From Nocardia arthritidis (GTDB lineage: Bacteria; Actinomycetota; Actinomycetes; Mycobacteriales; Mycobacteriaceae), in NCBI RefSeq assembly GCF_011801145.1, contig NZ_CP046172.1, forward strand, positions 3,720,001 to 3,784,000: a stretch of DNA of 64,000 bases. The letters run 5' to 3'. Under the pieces are notes generated by a model. That model saw nothing but the letters and a program-made list of their open reading frames with translations. It had not been told where the DNA came from and ran no database searches. Made by a program: the position numbers and the translations under genes. This document shows positions 44,912 to 53,432 of the stretch, piece by piece; positions within the stretch are counted from its first letter, which is position 1, and every line of letters starts with the position of its first letter.

Positions 44912-45586
44912 TCACGGGTGGCCGAGTAGTTCGGCCACCCGGAGCAGGCCGATGCCACGGCCGTATGCGACATCCGGATCCCGCAGTCGGCCCGAGTAAT
45001 AGGCGAGTAGCTGATTGCCCGCCACCGACCATTCGGGAACGGCTCGAGCGACGTGGGCGTCGATCAGCGGTTTGCTCACCAGCCAACCGGAGTATTGCGG
45101 ATCCGCGGCAAGGATGCGGAAGTCCTTGTCGAACACCGGATTTCCGGTCGCGGTCGGCTTCTCGCCGAATACGGCCCGGCCGAGCAGGGACAGTGCGCCG
45201 CGGGTGCGTACCTCGATGTGCGGATGCGATTGATCGAGGTGGACGACAGTCGCCACGTAGTAGGTGGTGTGGGTGCGCGTCCTGCTGCGGCCGTGGCTGT
45301 CGGTGCCGGTCTTCTCCGTCAGATACCAGTATTCGGCGATCGTCATCCAACGACCGTTGACCTGGCCGGACATGATCGCGCCGATGCCGCGCCTACGCGT
45401 GCCGGGCATCCGGGTGATCCACTCGGCGCCGCCGGATTCCGCGAAACTCCACCCGCGTGCGGTTGCCCACTGCCGCAGCGCTTCCAAGCGTTTGTACTCG
45501 GCGTGGCTCCGCAGCGGGATCGCCACGAGCCCCAGTATGAGCACCGCGACGACCGCGAGACCCACCGCACCGACGATCAACTCCAT
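44912..45586 (-). CDS. Membrane-anchored protein of unknown function, paralogue B
   Basis: 224 residues. N-terminal helix (ELIVGAVGLAVVAVLILGLV), then WATARGWSF, EWITRMPG, IAEYWYLTEKTG, YYVATVVHLDQSHP and TGNPVFDKDFRILAADPQYS, matching paralogue A block by block. ATG at 45586 with GAGGGGGG upstream; longer readings start inside the gap before the SMR gene. Function unknown. 74 bp from paralogue A and probably one transcript with it. Confidence 0.75.
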   Translation of the reverse strand: MELIVGAVGLAVVAVLILGLVAIPLRSHAEYKRLEALRQWATARGWSFAESGGAEWITRMPGTRRRGIGAIMSGQVNGRWMTIAEYWYLTEKTGTDSHGRSRTRTHTTYYVATVVHLDQSHPHIEVRTRGALSLLGRAVFGEKPTATGNPVFDKDFRILAADPQYSGWLVSKPLIDAHVARAVPEWSVAGNQLLAYYSGRLRDPDVAYGRGIGLLRVAELLGHP

Positions 45587-45706
45587 CGAACACCCCCCTC
45601 GTTCGGCGCCCCCGCGCGCCGGTCCGCCATCATTGTGCGTGACCTTGCCCACCTCGGCCACACCGCGGTGCCCATCGAACGCCCGCACGCTGACTACGCT
45701 GCGGCA

Positions 45707-46030
45707 ATGACCTTGCTACTGCTGGCGCTGGCCATTGCCTCCGAGGTGACCGCGACCGTATCGCTGAAACTCTCCGACGGCTTCAGCAAGCTCGCGCCAT
45801 CGGTGATCGTCGTCGTCGGCTACTGCGCCGCCTTCTTCTTCCTCTCGCAGGCACTGAAACGCGGCATGCCGATCGGCGTCGCCTACGGCATCTGGTCCGC
45901 GGTCGGCGTCGCCGCGATCGCCGTCATCGGCGTGCTGTTCCTGGAGGAGCGCCTGAGCCTGGTCCAGGTCGGCGGCATCGGTCTGGTGATCGTGGGTGTG
46001 CTGGCACTCGAGTTGGGCGGGGCACGCTGA
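45707..46030 (+). CDS. Small multidrug resistance (SMR/EmrE-type) transporter
   Basis: 107 residues, four transmembrane helices. Essential Glu in LALAIASEVTATVSLKLSDGF (TM1), GIAYGIWSAVG-type loop as VAYGIWSAVGVAAIAVIGV, and a C-terminal LVIVGVLALEL helix. It exchanges protons for cationic drugs or guanidinium-like compounds as a dimer. Single gene, so probably homodimeric. Confidence 0.93.
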   Translation: MTLLLLALAIASEVTATVSLKLSDGFSKLAPSVIVVVGYCAAFFFLSQALKRGMPIGVAYGIWSAVGVAAIAVIGVLFLEERLSLVQVGGIGLVIVGVLALELGGAR

Positions 46031-46057
46031 TCGAAGTCGGCGTGCCCCGCTCCCGAT

Positions 46058-46615
46058 TCAGAGCAATACGGCGGTGTCCAGATCGAACTTGAAGGGCTCG
46101 GGTAGTGACAAAGGTGCCCCGAACTTGGCGCTCAACTTCTCGATGTAGTCGCCCTCACGAGGTTCCCAAAAGATCGTCACCTCGGCTTTGTGCCGGTCAA
46201 CCAATAGATACGTCGGAATTGACGCGTCGGCGAACGCGTACCGCTTCTCGTATCGGTCTATATCCGCATCGCGTTCACGACCGGAGGTGATCTCCACGAC
46301 CATGGACACCTCCGCCGGATCGGACCAAGGTGGTTGATCGCGGAAGTAGCCACGCGGCGCGACCGCGCCATCGACCCGGGCCCGCCCCTCTCGATAAGCC
46401 GGGATAAGTAGCCCGCGCTCTGGTAATAATCGCAGTTCAGGGCAGTTGTTTCGGATCTGCTCGCCGATATCGGCGATGAATTCATCGTGCTCACCGTCCG
46501 GGACAGGTGCCACGTAGATCCTCCCATTGATGAGCTCGAGGTTTACTTCATCCGACGACGCACGTTCCAGCCGCTCGAAATCGGCGACGCTCACCTCGAA
46601 GTCCATCGGGCTCAT
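46058..46615 (-). CDS. Uma2 family (PD-(D/E)XK-like) protein
   Basis: 185 residues. Uma2/DUF820 pattern: LELINGRIYVAPVPDGEHDEFI, RVDGAVAPRGYF with the PD-like Asp, SMVVEITSGRERDADIDRYEKRYAFADASIPTYLLVD with the E-x-S core. The family has a restriction-endonuclease-like fold but an unproven cellular role. Codon use is less GC-rich at third positions than in the neighbours. ATG at 46615 has GGGAG just upstream. Confidence 0.85.
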   Translation of the reverse strand: MSPMDFEVSVADFERLERASSDEVNLELINGRIYVAPVPDGEHDEFIADIGEQIRNNCPELRLLPERGLLIPAYREGRARVDGAVAPRGYFRDQPPWSDPAEVSMVVEITSGRERDADIDRYEKRYAFADASIPTYLLVDRHKAEVTIFWEPREGDYIEKLSAKFGAPLSLPEPFKFDLDTAVLL

Positions 46616-46754
46616 ACTCCCAGCGTAACTGGGTGTGGTAGGCGATGTCGCGCGCTGGATCGGCAGGTGTCGTGGCGGCAGCACGGTCATCCGGCGTCCT
46701 CTCGGTGGTTTCGATAGTTCTTCATCGGACAGACCCTCCTCAGCGTCGATTCGG

Positions 46755-46964
46755 CTATTCCTTTTGTCTATGACGTGACACGATCCACTTCGGTTCCCGC
46801 GACCCGCCGAAAATCACGATCGGATCTCGGTGGGTTCCGAAATGGTCGTCCGGCCAGGTTGATTCGCCGTCTACCAGGCGAAATGGCCGGGGTGCCAACC
46901 CCTTCCGCTGCACAGTACGCAACAAACCGGGGATTTCCGCGAATACGTCCCGGGAATCGGACAT
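46755..46964 (-). CDS. Possible small hypothetical protein
   Basis: A 69-residue frame (MSDSRDVFAEIPGLLRTVQR ... PKWIVSRHRQKE) with moderate GC3, no recognised domain and no Shine-Dalgarno. Its start codon abuts the palindrome at 46965-46980. It may be a real short gene or a chance frame; listed because nothing else occupies 46616-47018. Confidence 0.3.
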   Translation of the reverse strand: MSDSRDVFAEIPGLLRTVQRKGLAPRPFRLVDGESTWPDDHFGTHRDPIVIFGGSREPKWIVSRHRQKE

Positions 46965-46980
46965 CCGATCGTACGATCGG
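46965..46980. promoter_or_regulatory. Perfect 16-bp palindrome upstream of the second sugar ABC operon
   Basis: CCGATCGT-ACGATCGG, fully self-complementary, 38 bp before the first ABC gene. The position fits an operator for a sugar-responsive repressor, but no such regulator gene lies nearby. Confidence 0.55.
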
Positions 46981-47018
46981 CCGATGGACTGGACGTTTGC
47001 TCAGCCGCGGCTCGCTGG

Positions 47019-47804
47019 ATGTGCCGGATGACCTCGGATAATGGTGTTGTGCTCGAGGCCGAGGGGTTGATCAAGCGATACGGTGGGGTAGAGGCGCTGC
47101 GCGGGGCCAATTTCCAGGCCCGCGCCGGCGAGGTGGTCGCGCTGATCGGGGATAACGGCGCGGGCAAATCGACTCTGGTGAAATGCCTTTCGGGCGCCGA
47201 ACAGCCCGACGGGGGACGGATCCTGCTCGACGGTGCTCCGGTGGTCTTCGGCACGCCGACCGCCGCGCGCAAACTCGGCATCGAGACGGTCTACCAGGAC
47301 CTGGCGGTCGCACCCGATCTCGACCCGGCCGCGAATCTGTACCTCGGCCGCGAACTTCCGCGCCGCGGACTGCTCGGCAAGCTCGGCATGCTGGACAGGT
47401 CGGCGATGAAAACCCAAGCCGTAGAACATTTCCGCCGCCTCGGCGTCACCCTGCAGAGCATCGACGTCCCGATCGGCGCGCTGTCCGGCGGGCAGCGGCA
47501 GAGCGTCGCCGTCGCCCGCGCGGTGATGTGGGCGAGCCGGGTGGTGTTCATGGACGAGCCGACCGCCGCGCTCGGCGTCGTCCAGCGCGAACGGGTGCTC
47601 GACGTCATCCGCCGGGTCCGCGATCAGGGCATCGCGGTGGTGCTGATCAGCCACAATATGCCCGAGGTGCTTTCGGTCGCCGATCGCATCGAGGTACTGC
47701 GGCTCGGCCGCCGGGTGGCCCGTTTCGTCGCGGCCGACGCGACCTTGGAACAACTGGTCGGCGCGATGACCGGCGCGCTGTCGCAGGAGGAGGATGCGGC
47801 ATGA
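47019..47804 (+). CDS. Sugar ABC transporter ATP-binding protein (single domain, CUT2-like)
   Basis: 261 residues, one ABC module: Walker A GDNGAGKST, signature LSGGQRQSVAVARAV, Walker B VVFMDEPTAALG, switch His in LISHN. Single-module ATPases occur in the FrcA-type subgroup of CUT2 importers and would dimerise. ATG at 47028 is an alternative start. First of three genes with permease (ATGA overlap) and binding protein. Confidence 0.92.
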   Translation: MCRMTSDNGVVLEAEGLIKRYGGVEALRGANFQARAGEVVALIGDNGAGKSTLVKCLSGAEQPDGGRILLDGAPVVFGTPTAARKLGIETVYQDLAVAPDLDPAANLYLGRELPRRGLLGKLGMLDRSAMKTQAVEHFRRLGVTLQSIDVPIGALSGGQRQSVAVARAVMWASRVVFMDEPTAALGVVQRERVLDVIRRVRDQGIAVVLISHNMPEVLSVADRIEVLRLGRRVARFVAADATLEQLVGAMTGALSQEEDAA

Positions 47805-48850
47805 CCGAAAAGACCATCGATCCCGTCGAAACCAACGGCGGCGCGGACCTGCCGAGGCGCACCATCTGGCAGCGGCTCACCGGCGCGAGCACGGTCTGGA
47901 TCGGCCTGGTGCTGGTGCTGCTCGTGATCATATTCAGCATCCTGCGCCCGAACGCGTTCCCCACCAGGTTCACCCTGCAGACGCTGCTCATCGAAACCGC
48001 TGTGCTGCTTGTGCTTTCGGTCGGCATGACGTTCGTCATCATCACCTCCGGCATCGATCTGTCGGTGGGCATGGTGCTGATCTTCTCCGGCGTCGTCGGC
48101 GCGAAAACCATGGAGTGGCTGAGCCCCAACGAGGACGCCACCCACGCGGGCTGGGGCCTGATCGGCCTCGGCTTCCTGATATCCGTTGCGGGCGGCGGCT
48201 GTTGGGGTCTGGTGAACGGTCTGCTGGTGGCCAAGGCCAAGATTCCGCCGCTGATCGTCACGCTGGGCTCCTTCGGCGCCGCGCTCGGCGCCGCCCAGCT
48301 GATCACCGGCGGCGTCGACACCCGCACCGTCCCCGAAAAGTTACGTGACTCACTGGGTTTCGGCACCGCGCTGGGCGGTGTGCCGAATCTGGTGCTGGTC
48401 GCCGCCGTGGTCACCGTGGTGGCCGCGTGGGGGTTGCACACCACCAAGTTCGGCAGACACACCTACGCCATCGGATCCAATCCGGAGGCCGCCCGCCGGG
48501 CGGGCATCCCGGTCACCCGCCATCTGGTCTTGGTGTACCTGATGACCGGATTGCTTTCCGGCCTCGCCGGTTTCATGAATCTGGCCTACTTCGGCACCAC
48601 CACCATCAGCGGCCACGGCACCGACAACCTGGATGCCATCGCGGGTGTGGTGATCGGTGGCACAAGCCTTTTCGGCGGTGTCGGCTCGGTGATCGGCACC
48701 GTGATCGGCGTATTCATCCCTTCGGTGCTGAAGAAGGGTTTCGTCATCGCGAACGTGCCGGTGTTCTGGCAGCCGATCGCGGTCGGCGTGGTTTTGGTGG
48801 CGGCGGTCTGGTTCGACCAGGCCCGCCGCCGCGCCAGGGACCGGGCATAG
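47801..48850 (+). CDS. Sugar ABC transporter permease (RbsC/FrcC type)
   Basis: 349 residues, about ten transmembrane segments. CUT2 markers: TSGIDLSVGMVLIFSGVVGA, AKIPPLIVTLGSF, YAIGSNPEAARRAGI and GGTSLFGGVGSVIGTVIGV. ATG start overlaps the ATPase stop. Confidence 0.93.
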   Translation: MTEKTIDPVETNGGADLPRRTIWQRLTGASTVWIGLVLVLLVIIFSILRPNAFPTRFTLQTLLIETAVLLVLSVGMTFVIITSGIDLSVGMVLIFSGVVGAKTMEWLSPNEDATHAGWGLIGLGFLISVAGGGCWGLVNGLLVAKAKIPPLIVTLGSFGAALGAAQLITGGVDTRTVPEKLRDSLGFGTALGGVPNLVLVAAVVTVVAAWGLHTTKFGRHTYAIGSNPEAARRAGIPVTRHLVLVYLMTGLLSGLAGFMNLAYFGTTTISGHGTDNLDAIAGVVIGGTSLFGGVGSVIGTVIGVFIPSVLKKGFVIANVPVFWQPIAVGVVLVAAVWFDQARRRARDRA

Positions 48851-48892
48851 GAGTTCGGCAGTTACACACAAGAAAGGGCGGAGGTAGCCGAG

Positions 48893-49867
48893 ATGAGGGT
48901 GGCGAAACGTACCGCTGTGGTGTTCGGCGTCATGGTCGCGGCGGGTGCGCTGCTGGCCGGATGTGGTGGAAAGGTCGGCGGTTCGGGCGGCAACGACGCG
49001 AAGAAAATAGTGCTGATTCCGGGCGTGGCCAACGAACCGTTCTACATCTCCATGCAGTGCGGTGCGCAGGAGGAGGCGGCGAAACTCGGCTACAAGCTCG
49101 ATACGCAGGCCCCGACCCAGTTCGACGCGGGCGCGCAGACGCCGGTGCTGAGCAGTGTGGTGGCCAACAAGCCCGGCGCCATCCTGATCGCGCCGACGCA
49201 TGCCACCGCAATGGCGAACCCGATCAAGCAGGCCAAGGATGCCGGGATCAAGATCATCGAGGTGGATACCGCCCTCGGCGACACCTCGATCGCGCTGTCC
49301 TCGATCTCCTCGGATAACAAGAAGGGCGGTCAACTGGCCGCGCAGACCCTCGCGAAGCTGGTCGGCAACAAGGGCCCGGTGCTGGTGATCAACACCAAAG
49401 CGGGCACATCGACCACCGACGCGCGGGCGCAGGGCTTCGAGGACGCGGTCAAGAGCTTCCCCGAAATGTCCTCGCTGGGCGTGCAATACAACAACAACGA
49501 CGCCGCGCAGGCCACCTCGATCGTCACCGCGACGCTGGCCGCGCACCCGGATCTGGCCGGGATCTTCGCGACCAACCTGAGCTCGGCCGAGGGCGCCGCC
49601 GCAGGCCTGCGTAACGCCAACAAACTCGGCCAGGTGAAGCTGGTCGGCTTCGACGCGAGCCCGAAACAGGTCGAGGATCTGAAAGCCGGTACGGTGCAGG
49701 CACTTATCGCCCAGGACCCGGGCGGTATCGGTGCGAAGGGCGTCGATCAGGCGGCGGCCGCGTTGGAGGGCAAGCCCGTCACGCGGACCATCCAGACCGA
49801 CATGATCGCCATCACCCAGGCCGATATGGATGCCAACTCGAAGTACTTCTACAAGAGCAAATGTTGA
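48893..49867 (+). CDS. Sugar ABC transporter substrate-binding lipoprotein
   Basis: 324 residues. Lipoprotein signal peptide with lipobox LAGC (Cys24), then a type I binding-protein fold: KIVLIPGVANEPFYISMQCGAQEEA, GAILIAPTHATAM, IKIIEVDTALGD, KLVGFDASPKQVEDLKAG. It resembles ribose/fructose/inositol-type binding proteins; the ligand cannot be assigned. Follows the permease by 42 bp. Confidence 0.92.
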   Translation: MRVAKRTAVVFGVMVAAGALLAGCGGKVGGSGGNDAKKIVLIPGVANEPFYISMQCGAQEEAAKLGYKLDTQAPTQFDAGAQTPVLSSVVANKPGAILIAPTHATAMANPIKQAKDAGIKIIEVDTALGDTSIALSSISSDNKKGGQLAAQTLAKLVGNKGPVLVINTKAGTSTTDARAQGFEDAVKSFPEMSSLGVQYNNNDAAQATSIVTATLAAHPDLAGIFATNLSSAEGAAAGLRNANKLGQVKLVGFDASPKQVEDLKAGTVQALIAQDPGGIGAKGVDQAAAALEGKPVTRTIQTDMIAITQADMDANSKYFYKSKC

Positions 49868-49919
49868 CCAGCATCGCGTAGCGATTCGATGAGGGGTGGT
49901 GGTCGGGCGACGGGTGGGC

Positions 49920-51140
49920 TCAGTCCTCCACGCGTACTGCGTAACCCGCGTTCTCGAGCGCACCGAGCACATCGGCTCGGTGGTTCGGGCCGCGGGTTTC
50001 CAGCGTCAGCGAGACCTCCACCTCGTCGACGGCCAGCGAGGTCCCGGTGCGCGAATGCGCGACGTCGACCACGCTGGCCCCGGTCTTGCCGACCACCGAG
50101 AGCAGTCCGCTCAGCGCGCCCGGACGATCCGAAAGGGTAAGGCGCAGCGCGAGATAGCGGCCCGCGGCGCTCAACCCGTGCCCGATCACCCTGGTGAGCA
50201 GCAGCGGATCGATATTGCCGCCGGAAAGGATCACCGCGACCTGCCCCTCGAGCTCCAAATCCCTTGCGGCGGTGCTCATCAGCGCCGCGACCCCGGCCGC
50301 GCCCGCCGGCTCCACGATCAGCTTGGCCCGTTCCAGGCACAGCAGCAGCGCCCGGGACAGCTCCTCCTCGTCGACCGTCACCACGGTGTCCACGAATTCG
50401 GCGACGTGCGCGAACGGCACGGCGCCGGGCAGTCCGACGGCGATACCGTCGGCCATCGTCGACATATGTTGGGCCCGAACGGGTTTACCCGCCGCCAGCG
50501 AACCCGGCCAGGCCGCGGCGCCCGCCGCCTGCACCCCGATCACCCGCACGTGCGGCGCCAGGTGGTGCAGCGCGATCGCGACACCGGCCAGCAGCCCGCC
50601 GCCGCCGGTCGGCACCAGCACCGTCCCGACCTGCGGCTGCTGCTCCAGAATTTCCAGTGCCACCGTCGCCTGCCCGGCGACGACATCGGCGTGATCGAAC
50701 GGGTGGATCAGCGTCGCACCCGTGTGCTCGGCGAATTCCAGTGCGGCCGTTAGCGAATCGTCGATGATCTCGCCCACCTGCTGCACCGTCGCGCCGTAGG
50801 CCCTGGTGGCCACCAGCTTCGGCAGCGACGCGCCGACCGGCATGAAGACCGTGGATTCGATGCCGAGTGAGGCCGCCGCCCATGCGACGCCCTGCGCGTG
50901 ATTACCCGCGCTGGCCGCGACGACGCCCCTGGCCCGGTCGGCGGCGGGCAGGTTGGCGATCCGGTTGTAGGCCCCGCGCGGTTTGAACGACCCGGTTCGC
51001 TGCAGGTTCTCGCACTTGAGCAGCACATCGGCGCCCGCCTTCTCGGACAGCACCCGCGACGCGACCAGCGGTGTCCGCCGGATCACCGGGGCCAGCAGTC
51101 CGGCGGCGGCTTCGATCCGATCCAGCCCGATCAAGTCCAT
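49920..51140 (-). CDS. ilvA: Threonine ammonia-lyase (threonine dehydratase) with ACT domain
   Basis: 406 residues. PLP enzyme making 2-oxobutyrate from threonine. PLP lysine in TGSFKPRGAYNRI, SAGNHAQGVAW, phosphate loop VPTGGGGLLAGVA; a C-terminal ACT domain of about 75 residues (LRLTLSDRPGALSGLLSVVGKTGASVVDVAH). One ACT unit and this length match the short IlvA/TdcB-like enzymes. Stands alone, convergent with the ABC operon. Confidence 0.93.
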   Translation of the reverse strand: MDLIGLDRIEAAAGLLAPVIRRTPLVASRVLSEKAGADVLLKCENLQRTGSFKPRGAYNRIANLPAADRARGVVAASAGNHAQGVAWAAASLGIESTVFMPVGASLPKLVATRAYGATVQQVGEIIDDSLTAALEFAEHTGATLIHPFDHADVVAGQATVALEILEQQPQVGTVLVPTGGGGLLAGVAIALHHLAPHVRVIGVQAAGAAAWPGSLAAGKPVRAQHMSTMADGIAVGLPGAVPFAHVAEFVDTVVTVDEEELSRALLLCLERAKLIVEPAGAAGVAALMSTAARDLELEGQVAVILSGGNIDPLLLTRVIGHGLSAAGRYLALRLTLSDRPGALSGLLSVVGKTGASVVDVAHSRTGTSLAVDEVEVSLTLETRGPNHRADVLGALENAGYAVRVED

Positions 51141-51313
51141 GCCGCGATCCTGCCAGCCGCCCGCCGACCTGTCGCACGCAGCTGTCCCCAGTGCGCAGAA
51201 CGGTCAGCTCCACTCGGCCGGGCCTCGTCGCGCGTGCACAATTTGCCGGGTTGGAGTGACCGGACCGGTCGGTTCGGGGGCCGTCGGATATTGCGATGCG
51301 ACCCGACGCACGA

Positions 51314-52498
51314 TTACTCGGAAGCGGCCGACTCCCGGGCGAAGTGATGTGCCAGCGCGCCCAACCGTGCCAGCCGGGCGTCGCCCAGCGGGGTCAACTT
51401 TCCGCCCAGGCGGTTCGTCACGAATCCCAGCGACATGCCGGTGGCCGGATCCGCGAATGCCCCGGATCCGCCGAGACCGAAATGGCCGAAGGCGGAAACG
51501 GGTTCGGTCTTGGACGGGCGCATCGGCACGCCGTGGAAGCCGAGCGCCCACGGAACACGCAGCGCCAGAACGTAATCCGGAGTGAATACCTGACGTCTGC
51601 GCATGGCCGTTATGGTTTCGGGCCGCAGCAGCCGCACGCCGTCGAGCTCGCCGCCGTTCGCCAGCGCCGCGTACATCCGGGCGAGCGCGCGTGCCGAGAA
51701 CACGCCGTTCACTCCCGGCATCACCGAATCATGCAGGCGGGCATCGGAAACCAGGTCGGCGAAGCCGCGTGGCGTGGTCTCCGCGGCCGCCGCGAACCGG
51801 GTTCTGGTGAGCAGGTCGCTGCCGCGGTCCCAGCTCATACCGGCCACCGTCAGGCGCGGGAAGTTGGGTGCGATGCGGTGGCGCTGATCCTCCGGTACGC
51901 GGAACCAGAGTTCCTCGGCCGCAAGCGGTTCCGCGATCTCGGTGCGCAGCGCCTCGGTGAATTTCTGCCCGGTGACGCGGCGCACCAGCTCGGCGGCCAA
52001 GTGCCCGTAGGAGATTCCGTGGTAGCCACTGGTGCGGCAGTGCCGCGGATCGGGCGTCGCGGCGGCGAGGGCGGCGGTGACCGCGGCGTCGTCGAAGAAG
52101 CGGTCGGCGGGCCCGGGCAGCAGACCGCGCAGGCGGTGCAGTCCGGCGCGATGAGTGAGCAACTCGCGGACCGTGATTCGCTGTTTGCCCGCGGCCGCGA
52201 ACTCCGGCCAGTAGGTGGCCACCGGCTCGTCGTAGTCGAGCAGGCCGCGTTCGGCGAGCCGGTGGATCAGGGTCGAGACAACGCCTTTCCCGGTCGAATA
52301 AGCCATCGCGACGGTGTCGTGCCGCCACCGCTCGCCCGGCCGCGCGAATCCGGCCCACACGTCGACCACCGGCACCCCGTGCTGATAGACCGCGAGCGCG
52401 CCGCCGCCGTCGGACGGTTTCCGGAAGAGCCGGTCGAATTCGGCGACCAGACCGGCGAAGCGCCGGTCGACGAACTGGCGCGGCGAAGAATCTGTCAT
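51314..52498 (-). CDS. Serine hydrolase of the class C beta-lactamase/esterase family
   Basis: 394 residues. Catalytic SxxK in AYSTGKGVVSTLIHRLAERG (around residue 65), the Tyr of YHGISYGHLAAELVRRVTG, and HFGLGGSG in the KTG-equivalent position. No signal peptide is evident, so probably a cytosolic esterase or peptidase (EstB-like) rather than a secreted beta-lactamase. ATG at 52498 with GAGGG upstream; the longer frame starts inside the regulator gene. Divergent from the GntR gene. Confidence 0.88.
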   Translation of the reverse strand: MTDSSPRQFVDRRFAGLVAEFDRLFRKPSDGGGALAVYQHGVPVVDVWAGFARPGERWRHDTVAMAYSTGKGVVSTLIHRLAERGLLDYDEPVATYWPEFAAAGKQRITVRELLTHRAGLHRLRGLLPGPADRFFDDAAVTAALAAATPDPRHCRTSGYHGISYGHLAAELVRRVTGQKFTEALRTEIAEPLAAEELWFRVPEDQRHRIAPNFPRLTVAGMSWDRGSDLLTRTRFAAAAETTPRGFADLVSDARLHDSVMPGVNGVFSARALARMYAALANGGELDGVRLLRPETITAMRRRQVFTPDYVLALRVPWALGFHGVPMRPSKTEPVSAFGHFGLGGSGAFADPATGMSLGFVTNRLGGKLTPLGDARLARLGALAHHFARESAASE

Positions 52499-52563
52499 CG
52501 GTAACCCTCTGTCTCGAATTCCGACAGCATGACACGGCCCGAATCCGCCCCTCGATCCGGTGA

Positions 52564-52578
52564 ACGTTTCCCAAACGT
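52564..52578. promoter_or_regulatory. Palindrome upstream of the GntR gene
   Basis: ACGTTT-CCC-AAACGT, perfect 6-bp arms with a 3-bp spacer, extended by GTGA/TCAC-like flanks. It lies 47 bp before the GntR start in the divergent intergenic region. Candidate autoregulatory operator. Confidence 0.5.
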
Positions 52579-52624
52579 CACGTGGCCGACCCGGACCGCA
52601 ACATGAAGCGCCTAGCGTGGCGGC

Positions 52625-53347
52625 ATGCCATCGAGACGACGTTCGGCGCTGCTCGCGCGGTTGGTCGTGGACGAACCGGGTCGCCCACGGGTGATTCTCG
52701 GCGAACTGCGCCGGGTGATCCTGGACGGCGCGGCGCCGCCGGGGACCGTGATCCCGCTGCGCGAGGTGGCCGAACTGTTCGAGGTGAGCCACATCCCGGT
52801 GCGCGAGGCGCTGAAGACGCTGATCGGTGAGGGGCTGGTCACCCACCGCCCGCACGGCGGCTACGCGGTGGCCCAACTGACCCCGCATGAGCTGCGGGAA
52901 ATGTATATCGTGCGAGAAACCTTGGAGACCGCATCGCTGGCCGCCGCAGTCGCCAATGCCACCGAAGCCGATCGCGCCGAACTGCGCCGGGTGAATTCGT
53001 TGTTGGAGCAGGCGATCCGGGACGACGACCCGATGACATATCATCGGCAGTCGCGCAATTTCCATGTGGCACTTACCAAACCGTCGCGCATGTTCCGGCT
53101 GCTGCACATGCTGGAATCGGCGTGGAACGTCACCGAGCCGGTGCAGTCCATGGTGCATGTCGGCCGGGCCGACCGGGTGCGGCTGCACACCGATCACGCG
53201 CTGCTGCTCGACGCCTTCCTGGCCCGCGACATCGATCGCCTGCTCGACCGTGCCGAACGACATCACCGCAGGTTGGCCACGGTAATCGCGACGCTGCCGA
53301 CCGATACCGGACTGCTCGTGCCGGAAGATATATCTGTCGCGCAATAG
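52625..53347 (+). CDS. GntR/FadR family regulator of the hydantoin-type module
   Basis: 240 residues. Winged helix GTVIPLREVAELFEVSHIPVREALKTLIGEGLVTHRPHGGY and an FCD ligand domain (ELREMYIVRETLETASL, SRNFHVALTKPSRM, DHALLLDAFLARD). Followed on the same strand by an NCS1 permease and a racemase, which it probably controls. Confidence 0.9.
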   Translation: MPSRRRSALLARLVVDEPGRPRVILGELRRVILDGAAPPGTVIPLREVAELFEVSHIPVREALKTLIGEGLVTHRPHGGYAVAQLTPHELREMYIVRETLETASLAAAVANATEADRAELRRVNSLLEQAIRDDDPMTYHRQSRNFHVALTKPSRMFRLLHMLESAWNVTEPVQSMVHVGRADRVRLHTDHALLLDAFLARDIDRLLDRAERHHRRLATVIATLPTDTGLLVPEDISVAQ

Positions 53348-53432
53348 CGGGGAAATAACCGCGCAACGGCCGGGCAATCCATCGTTCCTACCGTCGGTGC
53401 ACACCGTCTCACCCTTCGGATCGGAACACCTC

